A model generated the notes under the pieces. It ran no database searches. It saw only the letters and a list, made by a program, of their open reading frames with translations, and was not told the origin of the DNA. The translations under genes were made by a program, and so were the position numbers. Shown here piece after piece: positions 36,901-49,800 of a stretch of 64,000 nt of DNA (position 1 is the first letter of the stretch; every line of letters begins with the position of its first letter). The DNA is from Loxodes magnus (Eukaryota; Ciliophora; Karyorelictea; Loxodida; Loxodidae), in assembly GCA_946699065.1 (NCBI GenBank), contig CAMPDV010000144.1, positions 124,001 through 188,000 on the forward strand, in the 5' to 3' direction.

Positions 36901-38819
36901 AGGATGAAAAAAATAGATGCTAAAAATGTCTTAAAGAAAGCTAATCATTCACTCTTTCTTCCTTTATATTGTTAGCCTTCATTATTTTCATAGTTTACTT
37001 AGTTAGATAATCTTTGAAAGCTGCTTCTTAATAAGAATCCTATTATGGAGTATACTTTAAGATATTAACCAATTATTTGCAATTCACAGCTTTGATTCAG
37101 AATTTTAAGTTCAATTGGCCTGATGAATTTGATAGCATTTTTAAACTAAACTAAGGATATACGTATGCTATGTCAAACATCTTTAGTTTTGACTGTCTCT
37201 CTTAAGAAGGTGAAAATAGATACTACAGTAGAATTATTACAAATGAGTTGATACCCATAATAATTCTAGTTTGCACTTTGATACTTTTAGGAATGTGATC
37301 ATTGGCTTGAAATTAAAGCTTCAAAAAGTAAATTTTTATCACTGTAATGAGTGTTTCATATTTTTAAATTTACTCTGGTTTAATTCAAAATATTTTTAGC
37401 ACTTTCAGCTGCTATAAAATATCTGATGGTTACTATGTCTTAAATTCCTATACTGACATAAAGTGCTGGTAAGGAACTCACCTTCAGTTCTTCCTAACAA
37501 TGGCATTACCATGACTAATAATGTACGGTTTTATGGCTCCCTTATTAGTAATAGTTTACCTGTACAAAAATAGAAGAATAATAAAATCATACAGGATAAA
37601 ATCTTAATTTGGGTTCTTAACAATAGGCTACAAAGATGCCTTTTACTTCTGAGAAATCATCAAAATCTACTAGAAATTTTCTATTTCCTTTATTTTCGTA
37701 TTTTTACAGAAAGCTACTATAATATTCTAAATCTGGTGCTTAATTTTAGTAGTAGCAGCATGCTTTTATCTGTAAAACAAGTATAAGCCTTTTATAAAGG
37801 AAGAGCTTAATTAGCTGGAAATAAGTTACCTATAGATTTCAGCATTTACTCTATACTTAGGAATTTACTTTGACTCTGGAGAAAATTATATCACTATTCA
37901 AGTTCTTACCTTCATTCTACTCATTGCTATTAACTGCTACTTCATCTTCAACTGGTTTCGCTAACTGGCTTTTCTTTTTGTCAATGAATTTTAGCTAAAC
38001 TCTTATAAACAGTTTCTTAGATTTAACTGCTTCAAAACTAAGATTAATTTACTGAGCATTCTGGAAAACTGAGAGAAACTGGAGAGTAAAGAAGAAGAGA
38101 AAAGCATTAAATTTGCTAAGTTCAAGAGAAAAATATCTTAGATGTTTATTAAAGAGAATCAAAGTACAACTCATCTACCTTAACAATAGCAATACTACGA
38201 TCTTAGCTAGGAAAATAAGCATTCTAAAAGGTTTTATGTATTTGAGTAAAGCAATTTTATACCTTTACTTAAGTAAATAGAATGATTATTCCTAGCAGAT
38301 ACTAACTTATAAGAACTTTATTTGAAAGTATTACAAAACGTTGTTCATACATAGCAGAGCTATTGGAATAATCGCATTTCTTGATTTCTCCTATAGTATT
38401 AAGCAAAAAAGGAAGATTTGAATCAAAGTGATCTTGGAGAAGAGTAAGTAAATGAGATTAAAGTAGGATAAAATTCATTAGAATCTTTTACTCAAGAACA
38501 GCAAACTGCTATGTAAAATAAATTTCGCTAGTCCAAAATAAAGGAAAACAAAGATCCAAAAGAAGAAATTTTATTTTCTTAGCAAGCTTTTGAAAAAGGA
38601 CTTTAGAGTTAGTCAAATGGAAGCGAAAGCCTAAATAATAATTCTAAATTTACTTAAGTAAAATAAGAAAGGGATCCAGCTTAGTTTTAAGATTCATAAG
38701 ACAAAAGTTAAGTGAAAAGTATTTAATGAAATGATTATACTTTAGATTAGTCATTTAATGACAACAATGAGTTGAGCTTTAGATTAAAGGAGATCAATAA
38801 AAAACAGTGTGAAAGCTGA
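30945..38819 (+). CDS. Giant beta-helix, cysteine-rich, multi-pass membrane protein
   Basis: 2625 codons in one frame from ATG 30945 to TGA 38817-38819. It starts with a hydrophobic signal-like segment (MKRVIFALFRLIIILQHF). Residues about 190-1850 are tandem right-handed beta-helix-like repeats with the pattern N-x-G-G-A/G and alternating Ser/Asn/Phe (KKGGALQIQNSDVYIVKSSF). About residues 1865-2000 are Cys-rich (QCQNCFYGQYSLNQSDQICK; KGILCDVCEKDWTKDEKNRC), like GCC2/GCC3 repeats. Several membrane helices follow (SFTLSSFILLAFIIFIVYLV; GFMAPLLVIVYLY). A roughly 300-residue Gln/Glu/Lys-rich cytoplasmic tail ends the protein. Proteins of this layout form a large ciliate-specific surface family of unknown role. 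No intron was needed. Function is not known. Confidence 0.85.
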
Positions 38820-40244
38820 TGAAATGATTAAATAATTAAACTTTTCTTTAGTAAGTTATTTACTTATATTTAACATTAACCAAACTTTAGTTGGTTTAAT
38901 AATAAACAACAAAGAAATTAAAGTTTTAATAATTTATTTATAATACATTGATCATTCGTTTTTTAGCTTAATTAAATATAATATTCATCAAACATTTATC
39001 AATAAACAAAAGACGCTAGCCAGTTAAAGATATAAATCAATTGAAAAATATAAACTAATACCTTTAAATAAAATTATCAGTAGTGCTTAATTGAATTTTA
39101 TACCTTTGTGATGATTTAATTTAAATAAGAATCTAAATTATAATATAATTAATAAATAAAAAGCTTTATATTTTAAAACTTTTTTATTTTATTAATTATA
39201 TTAATTGTCTTAGGATAAAGTAAACTTTTTATTTTAACTTCCTTCATCTTCTATCACTTCAAATATATTTCGATTATACATTTTTTTAATTTTTTTACTA
39301 AATATTTGAGAATTCAAATCATAAAGAAGATTTAGTAAGCAAGTAGACTTAGATTTTTTATTTAATAGTAAGTTTCTATAATTTCCTTTAGCAAAGATAG
39401 TAAACTTTAATAATTTAAATTCCAAAGAAATTTAAGCTTTATTAAAGATAGCAAGAAGGATATTTCTTTAATTATCTATAAAAGTATAAAGAATAACTAA
39501 AGTATGCAAATATATTTATAAGCACTAGTTTAATAATAAACATTTATAGTTAGATATAAATCTATTAATGGTTTATAGTAAAAGCTAAATACTCTTAGTA
39601 GATATAAATTTTATATTTTAGCTTTGATTAAGCAGCTTAATATTTATTATGTTACACTTCCCATTTAAAATTTAATTAAAGTACTTATAAATTAATAGAG
39701 TCCTCATATATAATTAATTTATCTCCATTATTAAGCACTAAGGATTACTAGAATAGCTCTAATATTAAGTATTTAATTATAATTTACTATTACGAAGTTA
39801 TTAAACTAGTTAAGTTTGGATAATTATAAATATGATGAAAATATATTTAAAAGCTTAAAATAATTAATTATTTAGCATAGAGATTAATTAAATGGTATTA
39901 ATTTACAATAAATACTAATAAGGTAAAGTATACCATCAAATTTGCTTAATGCTAAAACCTCTTTATATTTAGTAAATATATTACATTATCTAGTTAATTG
40001 TTGAAGCCTATACTAGCTCGCTTTCTTAAGTCAGTAAGATAAATTTCTTTATTTTCTTCCATTATAATTTTATTTATAAATGGCACAAATATAAATGATT
40101 GTATAAATGAAATTATAATATAATTAAATAAAAGATTATTTAATCTTCTTATTCATTTCTTAAAGACTACAAAGCAATTAAAAGATAATAATATACAATA
40201 TTAAAAATGTAAGATATAATTCAAATCTTATTCTTTATTTTAAT
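38820..40244. other. AT-rich region with one small open stretch
   Basis: Mostly A/T. On the minus strand 39234-39425 lacks TAA, TAG and TGA altogether (MEFKLLKFTIFAKGNYRNLL), unusual here, where genes normally use TAA/TAG freely. Codon composition is not gene-like and I see no family. Nothing else recognised. Confidence 0.35.
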
Positions 40245-40310
40245 AAATAAACTTTATTATAGAATGTGTAGTACCTCGTTGGTGCGCAGCTCTTTCCATA
40301 TTTCAATATA
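40245..40310 (-). mobile_element. Bare hairpin-tail fragment
   Basis: Only the 3' hairpin (40261-40293), the ATAATA-type joint and an A/T tail of the hairpin-tail elements are present. The sequence beyond the hairpin does not match families A or B. The lower stem is partly eroded (AGAAT against GCTCT). Very short 3'-end copies are the usual outcome of abortive target-primed reverse transcription. Confidence 0.6.
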
Positions 40311-41214
40311 TGTCCGTTTCTTCATAATATTTTGTGAAATATACTATACTATTTAATAAAGCAATAACTAATAATAGCTAAATCAATAAAACTAAGCATA
40401 TTCTTAGTTATTATATTTAAATTATTATAATATTTTAATCTTTTACTAAGGATATTTTATTTAAGTTAGGCAATTTAAATTATTTAGATTATAATTTGGA
40501 TAGCTAAGTATACTTAATCATATGCTTAAATTTACAAATATGCATCACTATCATTTTATTTTAGAAGAGGTAATTATTATATAGGATAAATAATTTATTT
40601 TCTAACTGGTAAAAAATATTCTATTGAGATTTTATAAAACAACAGTTAAAAAGCTCAATAAATTAAAAGCAATTTATTTTTGCTAAATTAGTGTTAAGAT
40701 TTTTCTTAGATTAAAAGTTAATGAAACATTAAAAATAAATAAATTTAAAAATAACTATACCAATAAAATATAAAGTTCTATAATTAAATGTTCTTTTTCT
40801 ATACTAAACCTAACCAATATTTAATTTAATAAATATTAGAAAATACAAAAATTATTAAAATTAATAGCTTCTAGTTATTTAATTTTTATTTAAATTACTA
40901 TTTTTTTATATTTTAGATTTAATCATCAATTATAGCTAATTACCCATTATTTTAGATATAATTACACTCCAATTTTTTATAACTTTCTATTTGGAAATTA
41001 TTTTAGAGAAAGTCATCTATTAGTTTTTGTCATATGCTGTGATATTAAGCTGATAATAATTCTTAATACAGAAAGGAATAAAATAAAAACTTATAAAAAT
41101 TACTGTTTTGTGCAATTTTATACAAATAGCTTACTTTAGGATATACTGAAAAGCATATAAGCTTTTTAAAAAATAAGCAACTAAATATTAACAATTTAAT
41201 TTTAATTAATTAAA
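40311..41214. other. AT-rich region
   Basis: A/T-rich. No gene or repeat copy seen. Confidence 0.45.
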
Positions 41215-41478
41215 TTAAATTAAGATAGGTTCGCATTTCGAATTTATCAAACCCACATAAGAGTTCAATTTTCTGCTTCTCTCTACGATACCATCTATAT
41301 AATACTTATCATTATTCAAGAAATTCTTGAAAGGGTGAGATTAGAATAGAATTATTTCACCCACAAAGCTGAAAGCTTACAAACAGTGTTGGTGTTCAGT
41401 ATTAGTTGCGCACCTCTGCTTATTCGAATGCAAACTAAGGAGTTCATAGTCAATATTCCAGCTGCCCTCCATTTTTAG
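41215..41478 (-). mobile_element. Structured AAAATGG element, family C (single copy here)
   Basis: A sharply bounded GC-richer block. In minus sense it begins AAAAATGG (ATG 41472, MEGSWNIDYELLSLHSNKQR) and ends in an ATTTA-type tail, the same architecture as the other elements. It lacks the 33-nt hairpin. Internal stems include GGGTGA..TCACCC and AAGCT-TTC-AGCTT. An 84-codon frame is open to the tail, but openness means little in this code. SINE-like element or a structured RNA are both possible. Confidence 0.45.
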
Positions 41479-43200
41479 ATATTAATAATCTATATAAAAA
41501 ATTAACTACCTAATAATAAATCTCTTCTAGAAATAAAAATTAATTAAATGATATTAATTGTATATAATTTAAAATAAGCTTTAAATTATTTTAACTATTA
41601 TCATTCTAAAAAGTTTACTTCTTTTATATTTCTATAATATTTTATATATTTTCCTCATTAATAAAGCAAGAATTAATATAAAATATTAAGTTTTATTATG
41701 ATAATAAAACTATATTTATCTGCTCAAAGCTTAAGAATGGAATTTTATAAATTGTTTTTAAATTATTTAAATTATTTTAAATATATTAATAATTTTTACT
41801 GTAAGTTATTAAAAATATTAATTATACTATTTCGTAAAATTTATTACTAATAAGAGAATTAAATAGGCAAAGAAGATATTCTATAAATTTAATCTTAAGT
41901 TTTATTTTTACAAATTTAGAACAATTATTTTTTGTGTTAACCAGATAAAGAAATACTTTAAGATATAAGAGCTAATTAGATACAAAATATTACTTGAATG
42001 AAAATAAGTTACTTAAGAAAGTGAAAAGCATAAGATAATTAAAAGCTAAAATATAATTTTAAAACTATTAAACTAATGTTTCTAAATTATTTAGATCTTA
42101 ATTATAAAATTAATTTTTTTCTAATTCTTAAGTATAACATTAGTAGAAGTAATTTTAAGCATTTTCATTAAAAATGTAAATACTAATATATAATTTACAA
42201 ATAAAAAATGGAAAAGATAGCTTTAAATTATAAAGTAATATAATTTATAGTTCATTCATATTTATTTTTAATTATTAAAGAGTACTGAAATCATTAAGTT
42301 ATACTATTAGCTATAATTTATCAAAATAGATATTAAATCCTTAAATTTTTAAATTTCATTCTAATTTTATTTCTCTTTGTATCCACCTTATTTTATGCAA
42401 AAATTAATTAAAAAATAAGATTAGAATAATTTTAATAAATTTAAACTAATTTATGTGCAACTAATATAGATAAATTACTAATAAGAATTAAAAAGTAAGA
42501 AAATACAACTTTTTCGACTAAGATTTTTTATTTTTTTAATATGATTTGGGTTTGATGCTTAAGGATATAGGCATTGTTAAAATCCTTATCTATCTGCTAT
42601 AAAAACGTATAAATATTTTAGAAAAATACATTATTTAAAATGTAAATATTATAATATAAAAGTATTAATTTTTCTTGTTGCTATCTCAAAGAAAAGTAAC
42701 CATATTTATACTTAATTTAATTGTATTAGTTTTGATAAAAATAATAATATAATTAGGTTTATTTTAGTAGTATAAAATTAAATATATTATTTCATAAAAA
42801 GTTATAATCTAATAAATACATTAGATTCAATATTATAATGAAATGGTAAAATACTAAAATATTTTATTTTATTTGAAAAGGAAATTATTTATTAGATTTG
42901 CTTTTAAAAATAATTAAAAATTATATTATAAATATTTTCTTTGAGAGAATAAAATTTTTTTAAATATTTATTAGTTTAATAAATTAATGCTAGAAAAAAT
43001 GATTTAAGTGAATTAAGAAAATTTAAAATCATGACAAACTTAAAGATCTTGCACCTTTATTGTTTTCTACCAAGAAAGCAAATTTTTTGTATAAAAGAAA
43101 TGGAAAAATATATAGAAAAAAGATTTATAGATAAGATTTTGACATATAAGTAATAGCAAAGGATAACATTAACAAATTACTGGAAGTTATTTTTATTTAT
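41479..43200. other. AT-rich region
   Basis: 1.7 kb of A/T-rich sequence. No coherent coding stretch or repeat copy seen on either strand. Confidence 0.45.
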
Positions 43201-43204
43201 AAAA

Positions 43205-43535
43205 TCAAATAAATAAATAAATGAGATTATAGAGCGCGCACCACCTCAATGGTGCGCAGCTCTTTAATAAAGATTTTTAAAGTTAAAAAAATTCTTGCTG
43301 AAGTCTTCCACAGTGCTAGTATTCCTTGTGAATTTGTCTTCTTTAGAGCCGCGATCGGAATGCTACCCTAAGAGACCTTAGTATCTGTCATCTTTCATCA
43401 TTAATGCTATTTGACGCCTCTTCATCTTGTCTTCTCTTCTCTTCTCTTGGCTGTCTCTTCATCTATGGAGTACTTCCTGGTACCAGAGTTTAAGTCAGTT
43501 TCAGTTGGAGTATTTCTCCTCCCTACTTATTTTTT
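43205..43535 (-). mobile_element. Hairpin-tail SINE-like repeat, family B, copy 1
   Basis: The body differs from family A but the 3' hairpin (43231-43263) is shared, here with a near-perfect 13-bp stem, followed by ATAATCTC and an ATTT tail. The body aligns with 46205-46525 over its full length (for example the block around GGTACCAGGAAGTAC and TAGGGTAGCATTCCGAT). Imperfect divergence between the two copies points to separate insertions, not a tandem duplication. Confidence 0.7.
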
Positions 43536-43897
43536 TATAATAAATAAATTATATAATTTGTTAATTATTACAAATTATTTCTTTCTTGTAAAATTTAATT
43601 ATTATATTTTAATAATTAAGATTGCTTTAATAGATAAAGGCTAAGTCTTTTAATTTTTACTTAATTAATTTTTTCTATATCTAAAATATCTATTAATTTT
43701 TTAAATTTATTGAGCTATTTTAAACGTTTTCACTCTATATATGCTTAAATTTAGTTATACAATTTAAGTATATTTAGCATTATTAAATATTAAAAAGTTT
43801 ATTTATTTTTTTATTAATTTTTAATTTCCTTTTGATTTTTAACATTTTAAATTTTGATTAATTATTAACTAATTTTAATTATACTTTTAATTAATAA
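43536..43897. other. AT-rich spacer between repeats
   Basis: A/T-rich. Nothing seen. Confidence 0.4.
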
Positions 43898-45700
43898 ATA
43901 AATAAAAATAATAATAGAGCGCGTAGCACATCGAGGGCGCCCAGCTCTTTCAATATTAATTTTTAATATTAAAAAAATGTTCTCATGTTTCTTGTTAAAA
44001 TTCTATTCGTCAAATGAATCATGTCAGCTTCTCCAAATAGGGAATCTTCTTATTAAAAATTATTCTTAAATCTTGAGTCAAATGCTTCAGTCTTCTTTAA
44101 TAAGGTCCAAATAAGAGATAGTTATTAAGTCGGTAATTAGAAGGCCTGTCAGTCAAACTGCTAGAGAGAACCCTTGGGGTAAGTTAGGCATGTCTCAACG
44201 GAACCTATCCACCCTTCCCCGTAGTGGATTTAGTGCGAGATTACTCGCAATGCAGTATACATTGCACCAGATTACCTACTAGTTTGGCTGACGCGGCTGA
44301 CATCCATTTTATATATATAATAATAATTAAATTCTACCAGCTAAGCGCTCAATGTAGAAAAATTTAAATTTGTTAAAATCTGATAAAATAATAAGAGAAT
44401 TCAACTTAACGGCTTCTTAAATTTAAAATTTTATTAAATAAGGAATATGAAGAAGAAATAGATACGAAATGAAAAATATACAAGGAAGATATTTAAACAA
44501 TAAATAAAGAATTAACATAAGGTACAGTAGATAGTACAAAAAATTAAATAGTAATAGACAAAAAGTTGTTAGAGGAATATACAACTCAGGTAATTTACAT
44601 TCTAACCTAATTTTACCATAACACACTGAAATCAGAAAAGAATTAGTACATATTTATGTTGATAAAAAGGGATAAAATAAATATGTAGTTATAATGGAGG
44701 ATCACTTGCAGGATCTTGAGCACAAAAATAATTAAAAATTGGGCATTTTAATATAAATTCGATTGGCAGTAAATAATTTACTTTATAATCTTTTATAATT
44801 GATAGTGATTTAGATATTTTCTCTATAAATGAAACATGAATATAAGACTTATACAGTCCTATAAAAGTTAAAAAATTTTGTTAAAGCCTTAGAAGTCAGT
44901 CATCTGACCTATTAAATCAGCTTATCTCCATTAGTTTGTCATGAATTCCTACTAGGCTTAGTTAGGCGGTATAGCATTTCATTAGTGCACCATCCTTTAA
45001 TATTCTGAATAGTTTTAGCCTTGCATGTAGCGTTCCTAATTATTTCTCCAAGGATTAAGATTTGAATTAAAGTATTTTTTTCTATAAATTCTTCCGCTTT
45101 ATGTTGGATATATCCTAAATAGTTTTCTAAAAATATCTTATTTATTCTTTCTTTAAATTTCGCTTAGTTAATAACAGTATTTTCATTGGTGTTATTATTG
45201 CATACGTAGTATTTTATTCTTATTTTAGACTATTATTCCTGTAACACTTATTTAATTTAAATTTACTATTTATTTTAATTCGAGACTTCATTTTCTATTT
45301 CCATAGGATCTGAATAATTCTGTTGAAACGAAAATGGAGTTATCTGAATTTATTATTAAATTTAAAGAATTCTTTGTTCCAGTTTATTTTCTATTTCTTA
45401 TGATGATTAAAATTGTTTCTCAAACAAAGATGTTATTAATTTTTCTAATTTTTCAACTTTATCAGTGAGGTATCTATTTTTGAGCGTAAACTCTTTTAAT
45501 GACTTAGATAATATTTCTATTTGAGTTTGTGTCGGAAGTTTTTTTAATTCTGGATTTCCAAGTGGTTAATGTTCGTCAAATCAATCATATTTCTCACTTT
45601 CACTCATTGTAATTATTTCGCTTTTTATTTTTTATAGAATTTTCCTGTTTAAATGTTTTGTTCAAAGTTGTGTTATTTCTTAGAAGCCATTTTATATATT
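43898..45700 (-). mobile_element. Composite hairpin-tail retroelement, copy 1
   Basis: In minus sense: AAAATGGCTTCTAAG start at about 45693; an ORF1-like region (MSESEKYDWFDEHQPLGNPE in the sister copy) with a partial zinc knuckle; about 550 bp whose opposite strand looks coding; then a complete family A module (ATG 44307) with hairpin 43916-43948 and the ATTT tail. It aligns end to end with 55812-57615 in the opposite orientation, and the flanks diverge exactly at both ends, so the whole unit moved as one. A 201-bp block (44423-44626) translates identically in both. Breaks are present in the ORF1-like part of this copy. Confidence 0.7.
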
Positions 45701-46204
45701 TATTTAATAATATAATTTATTTATTCTCATAGACATTTCTTATCTTAAAAATTAATAGTAACTACTAAAAGCAAATTTAAATGCAATGCCAGAATTTCTT
45801 AACTCTTTTTTTCTTTATTGTAAGTTGTAACTTGAATTTTCATATTTTTTATTTTTTATAATAATTTAAGGTTAATTTACTTTTTTATTTCCTATTGGAG
45901 TTTTCTTAATTGTGATAGGAAAGATATTTTATTGCTAATATATTAAATTTAATTCCCAAATTTAAATTTTTTAACTGTTTTCTAATTTATTCCTTTCTTT
46001 AAAGTATATAAACTTTAGAATAAAGGAGCTTTAAGATGATCTATTGTAAATATAAATCTCTAGTAATCTATATAAATTTAGTAAAAAGAACATTCATTTA
46101 ATAGAATGAATGTTTATAAATATTTTATTTAAATAGTTGCTTTGATAATTTAAGCGCTTACACTGGCATATATCTTCTTAAAATAATATTTTATTACTAC
46201 TTTA
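45701..46204. other. AT-rich spacer
   Basis: A/T-rich. No feature recognised. Confidence 0.4.
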
Positions 46205-46525
46205 TAAATAAATGAGATTATAGTGCGCGTACCACCTCAATGGTGCGTAGCTCTTTAATAAAGATTTTTAAAGTTAAAAAATTACTTTGAAGTCTTCCAC
46301 AGTGCTAACATTCCCTTGTGAATTTAGTCTTCTATAGGGCCGTAATCGGAATGCTACCCTAAGAGACCTTAGTTTTCTGGTATCTTTCGTCATTAATGCT
46401 ACTTGATGCCTATTCGATATTGTCTTCTCTTCTCTTGGCTAGTTCTTCACCTATGGGGTACTTCCTGGTACCAAAGTTTAAGTCAATTTCAGTTGGAGGA
46501 TTGCTCCTCCCTATTTATTTATATA
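46205..46525 (-). mobile_element. Hairpin-tail SINE-like repeat, family B, copy 2
   Basis: Same body as 43205-43535, hairpin at 46222-46254. The 5' end carries GGAGGA-GCAA-TCCTCC, a 6-bp stem capped by a GNRA-type loop, and GGTAC..GTACC further in. The flanking DNA is A/T-rich at both ends. Confidence 0.7.
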
Positions 46526-46863
46526 TATAATAATGAACAAATAGATATGAAAAAATACAGAAAAAATTAAATCAAGCAATTAAGATATTATTAGTAACTT
46601 TAATTAATATTTCTCAATATACTAGAATCTAATCATTTTTAGTCCTAATATATCAATACTATTTATATTACCTTATATAAATTATTATTATACCTTCTAT
46701 ACTTATATTTTGCTTAGGTTATGTAAATTTAATTTGACATATATGCTTAAAAAAGCTTTGATTAAGTATAAAATGTATTTATTTAATATCTGAAAACAAT
46801 AACTTTAGCATATTATTTATTTTATTATTAAAGAGTAAAATAATTGTTATAGTTCTCTTTTTA
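46526..46863. other. AT-rich intergenic region
   Basis: Downstream of the MORN/LRR gene. No feature seen. Confidence 0.4.
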
Positions 46864-49800
46864 TCATTTAGGTGAAACTTCCAATTCAAAATCCCAATTC
46901 TTCTATGTTTCAATTATTTCTATTTGGTTCATAAAAATCTTTACATTGCAATAGTTATGCTTCAAGTTCTTAACGAATTTTAAAAATTAGCTCTATTCCT
47001 TAAAATCAAAATCAAAATCAAATTTTTTTAAATTAGATTTGTCAAAATGTTGATTATCGTTAGAAGACTGATAAAAATGCAAGCAAGAACTATTATCTCC
47101 TATTAAAGTTAAAGTACGCAGATTTTTACTTTTGCTTATAACATCTAAAAAGTTATTACTACACAAGCTATAATCAGTAACTTAAATTTTTAGTTTTTCC
47201 AACTTCTTAAAGTTACTAATTTCACTCAATCAGTCTTACATATTTCATGCAATATTTTCACTTATAGACAAACTCTCTAAATTTTATAAATATTTGGCTA
47301 CGTTAAACTAAGTGCTTTATAATGTTAGTGGATTAATTTCGCTTTAGCTTAAATCTAATATTTTTAGTCTTTAGCAGCCTTTAATTATTTCTTCCAGTGT
47401 TTAATGATTTATTTAAGTCATTTATATAAATTTGAGAGATTCGTAATTTTAGCAAACTTAACTTATTTGTTTGATTGAAGATCTTGAAAGAGTTTTAATA
47501 TTTTGTAAATGTAGTGATAGTAAGTTAGGGGCATTTCGAAGTAGAAATAAAAGGTTTTCATCTTTAAAACAGTAAGTATTAGAAATAGCAATATGCTAGA
47601 GTTTTTTACTCTACTAACTTACAAAATCATAAAATATATTAGTAGAAAAGAGTCCTTATAAACTTAAATACTTTAAATGAGCATTCTTTACTTTGATTAG
47701 AACTCTATCGTTTTATTTTTAATCTATAGATTCAATTTTAATCAAGTTAGGACATAATTATGCAATCTATTCTGTAAAGTTATTTTAACCTATTCATATT
47801 TCTTCTAAATTACTTCCCTTCAACCTCAAGTAGTTCCTTATATTTCAAATACTTAAATAGCAACTTTCAATTGCAAGTTTTTTTAATTTAAGTTCTTAAC
47901 AAAAATTAGTAAGAAAAGATCCAGTTAAAAATTTCTTTGTTTATAATTAATTCTTGATTTGTATTTTTAAAGATTCCAAGTTCTTAAAATTTTATAAGCA
48001 GTATAGATTATTATCACTTAGTTAACCTTACAGTACTAGACTTTTCAAATTTTATGCTTCTACAAATTATTGAAAATTAAATTGCTTTTCATAACATTTT
48101 AACTCAATTTCTTATAGATGATCATATACTTTAGTACCTTAATTTAATAATTTATTGACTGAAAGGTATAAATAAATGATGTTATTAATTTAAGTGCATA
48201 ACTTCTAAGGAATTTCTTTTAAATCAATAATCAACTTTTTTACATGGCTATAATTAAGTTACTTTAAGGATCATTTTATTTTGCTCTTATTATATAAATC
48301 ATTTCCATTAAATTCTTTAATTTTTACTTAGTCTAATGAATAAGGATAGTAATAAAAGTATTTATTTACTTATTATAAATTGCTAATACTTCTGTTATTG
48401 CAATATATACAAATCTCGTTCATAATGAATTAATTTGAAAATACTCTATCCACACTGCTCATTTTTCTTTAAGATTATTAATAATATATCTTATATTTAT
48501 TTTTTATCTCATCTATAATCTAATTTTTTTTCTAATTCTTCAGAATATACTTTGAGAAATCAAAAGTTCCTTCTCCAGTTATTCGATTTTTTTTAAATAA
48601 TCCTTTGTATTAGTATTAATTTCTTCATTCTAATATTCCTTATCCATTTCAACTGTTATTCAATCACTCTCCTTTATATTTATCTCTATTAGCATATCAA
48701 TAAATTCCTTTTCCTTCTTTTTTATTCTCTTTTCATTCTCCTTCATATTTTTCTCCATTATTTTTCTCAAGAATTCCTTTACCATTTCAACTATCATTTA
48801 ATCATTCACCTTAATAAATATCTCCGTTTGCATAATAGCATTTTCCTTTTCCGTTTCAAAGTCCATTTTAAAGTTCTCCTTCATATTTATTTCCATTTTC
48901 ATAGTATATTAGTCCTATTCCTTCATATGGATTATTTAGATATCAAATACCTTTAAATTTTTATCCATCTGAACCTTCTAATTTACCTTATCCTTCTTTT
49001 CTTCCTTCTTTTCACTCTCCTTCATATTTATGTCCATTTGCATCCTTAAAAATTCCAAATCCACTTTATTTGTCATTTAATCATTCTCCATCGTAAAAAT
49101 CTCCATTAGAATGACGAAAAATTCCTTTTCCTTCCTTTTTATCTTCTTTTCATTCTCCTTCATATATATCTCCAAAAACATATCTATAAACTCCCTTTCC
49201 TATTTTTTTTCCTTCTTTTCATTTACCTTCAAACCAACTACCGGCTTCAAATATAAAAGTTCCTTAACCTGTAAAAGGTTAATTTTAATATCACTCTCCT
49301 TCAAATTTAAAGCCTTACTTATAATATAGAGTTCCTTATCCTCATTTTTGTCCTTCTTTCCACTATCCTTCGTACTTGTCTCCATTTTCATAAATAAAGA
49401 TTCCTACTCCTTTATATGGTTAATCTATATGTCACTCACCTTCGAACTATTCTCCATTTGTATATAATAGAATTCCTTTTCCTTCTTTTCTCCTCTCTTT
49501 TAGTTATCCTATGTATTTTACTCCATTTAAATAACTTATAGATCCATAGCCATTAAAATTTTTGTTTTATCATTCACCTTCATATTTAGCTCCATTTATA
49601 TATTATAGAATTACTTTTTCTATTTTCCCTTTTAGTCAAATTCCTTCTTACTTATCTCCATTTTCATATATGAGAGTTCCATTTCCATGGTATTTATTAT
49701 TTTTCCATTCTCCATCGTAAATATCTCCGTTAACATATTTTTAAATTCCTTTTCCTTCTTTTTTTCCTTCTTTTCATTATCCTTCATATTTATTTCCGAT

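Noticed and set aside
39234-39425. GTPase-like reading (KSKSTCLLNLLYDL)
   Set aside because: The P-loop glycines are absent and the stretch has AT-noise composition.
41225-41245. tRNA B-box-like GGTTCGCATTTC
   Set aside because: No matching A box or cloverleaf could be drawn.
44423-44626. 67-residue open stretch (minus) as a gene
   Set aside because: It lies inside the duplicated composite element, is hydrophobic low-complexity, and the opposite strand has better coding character.
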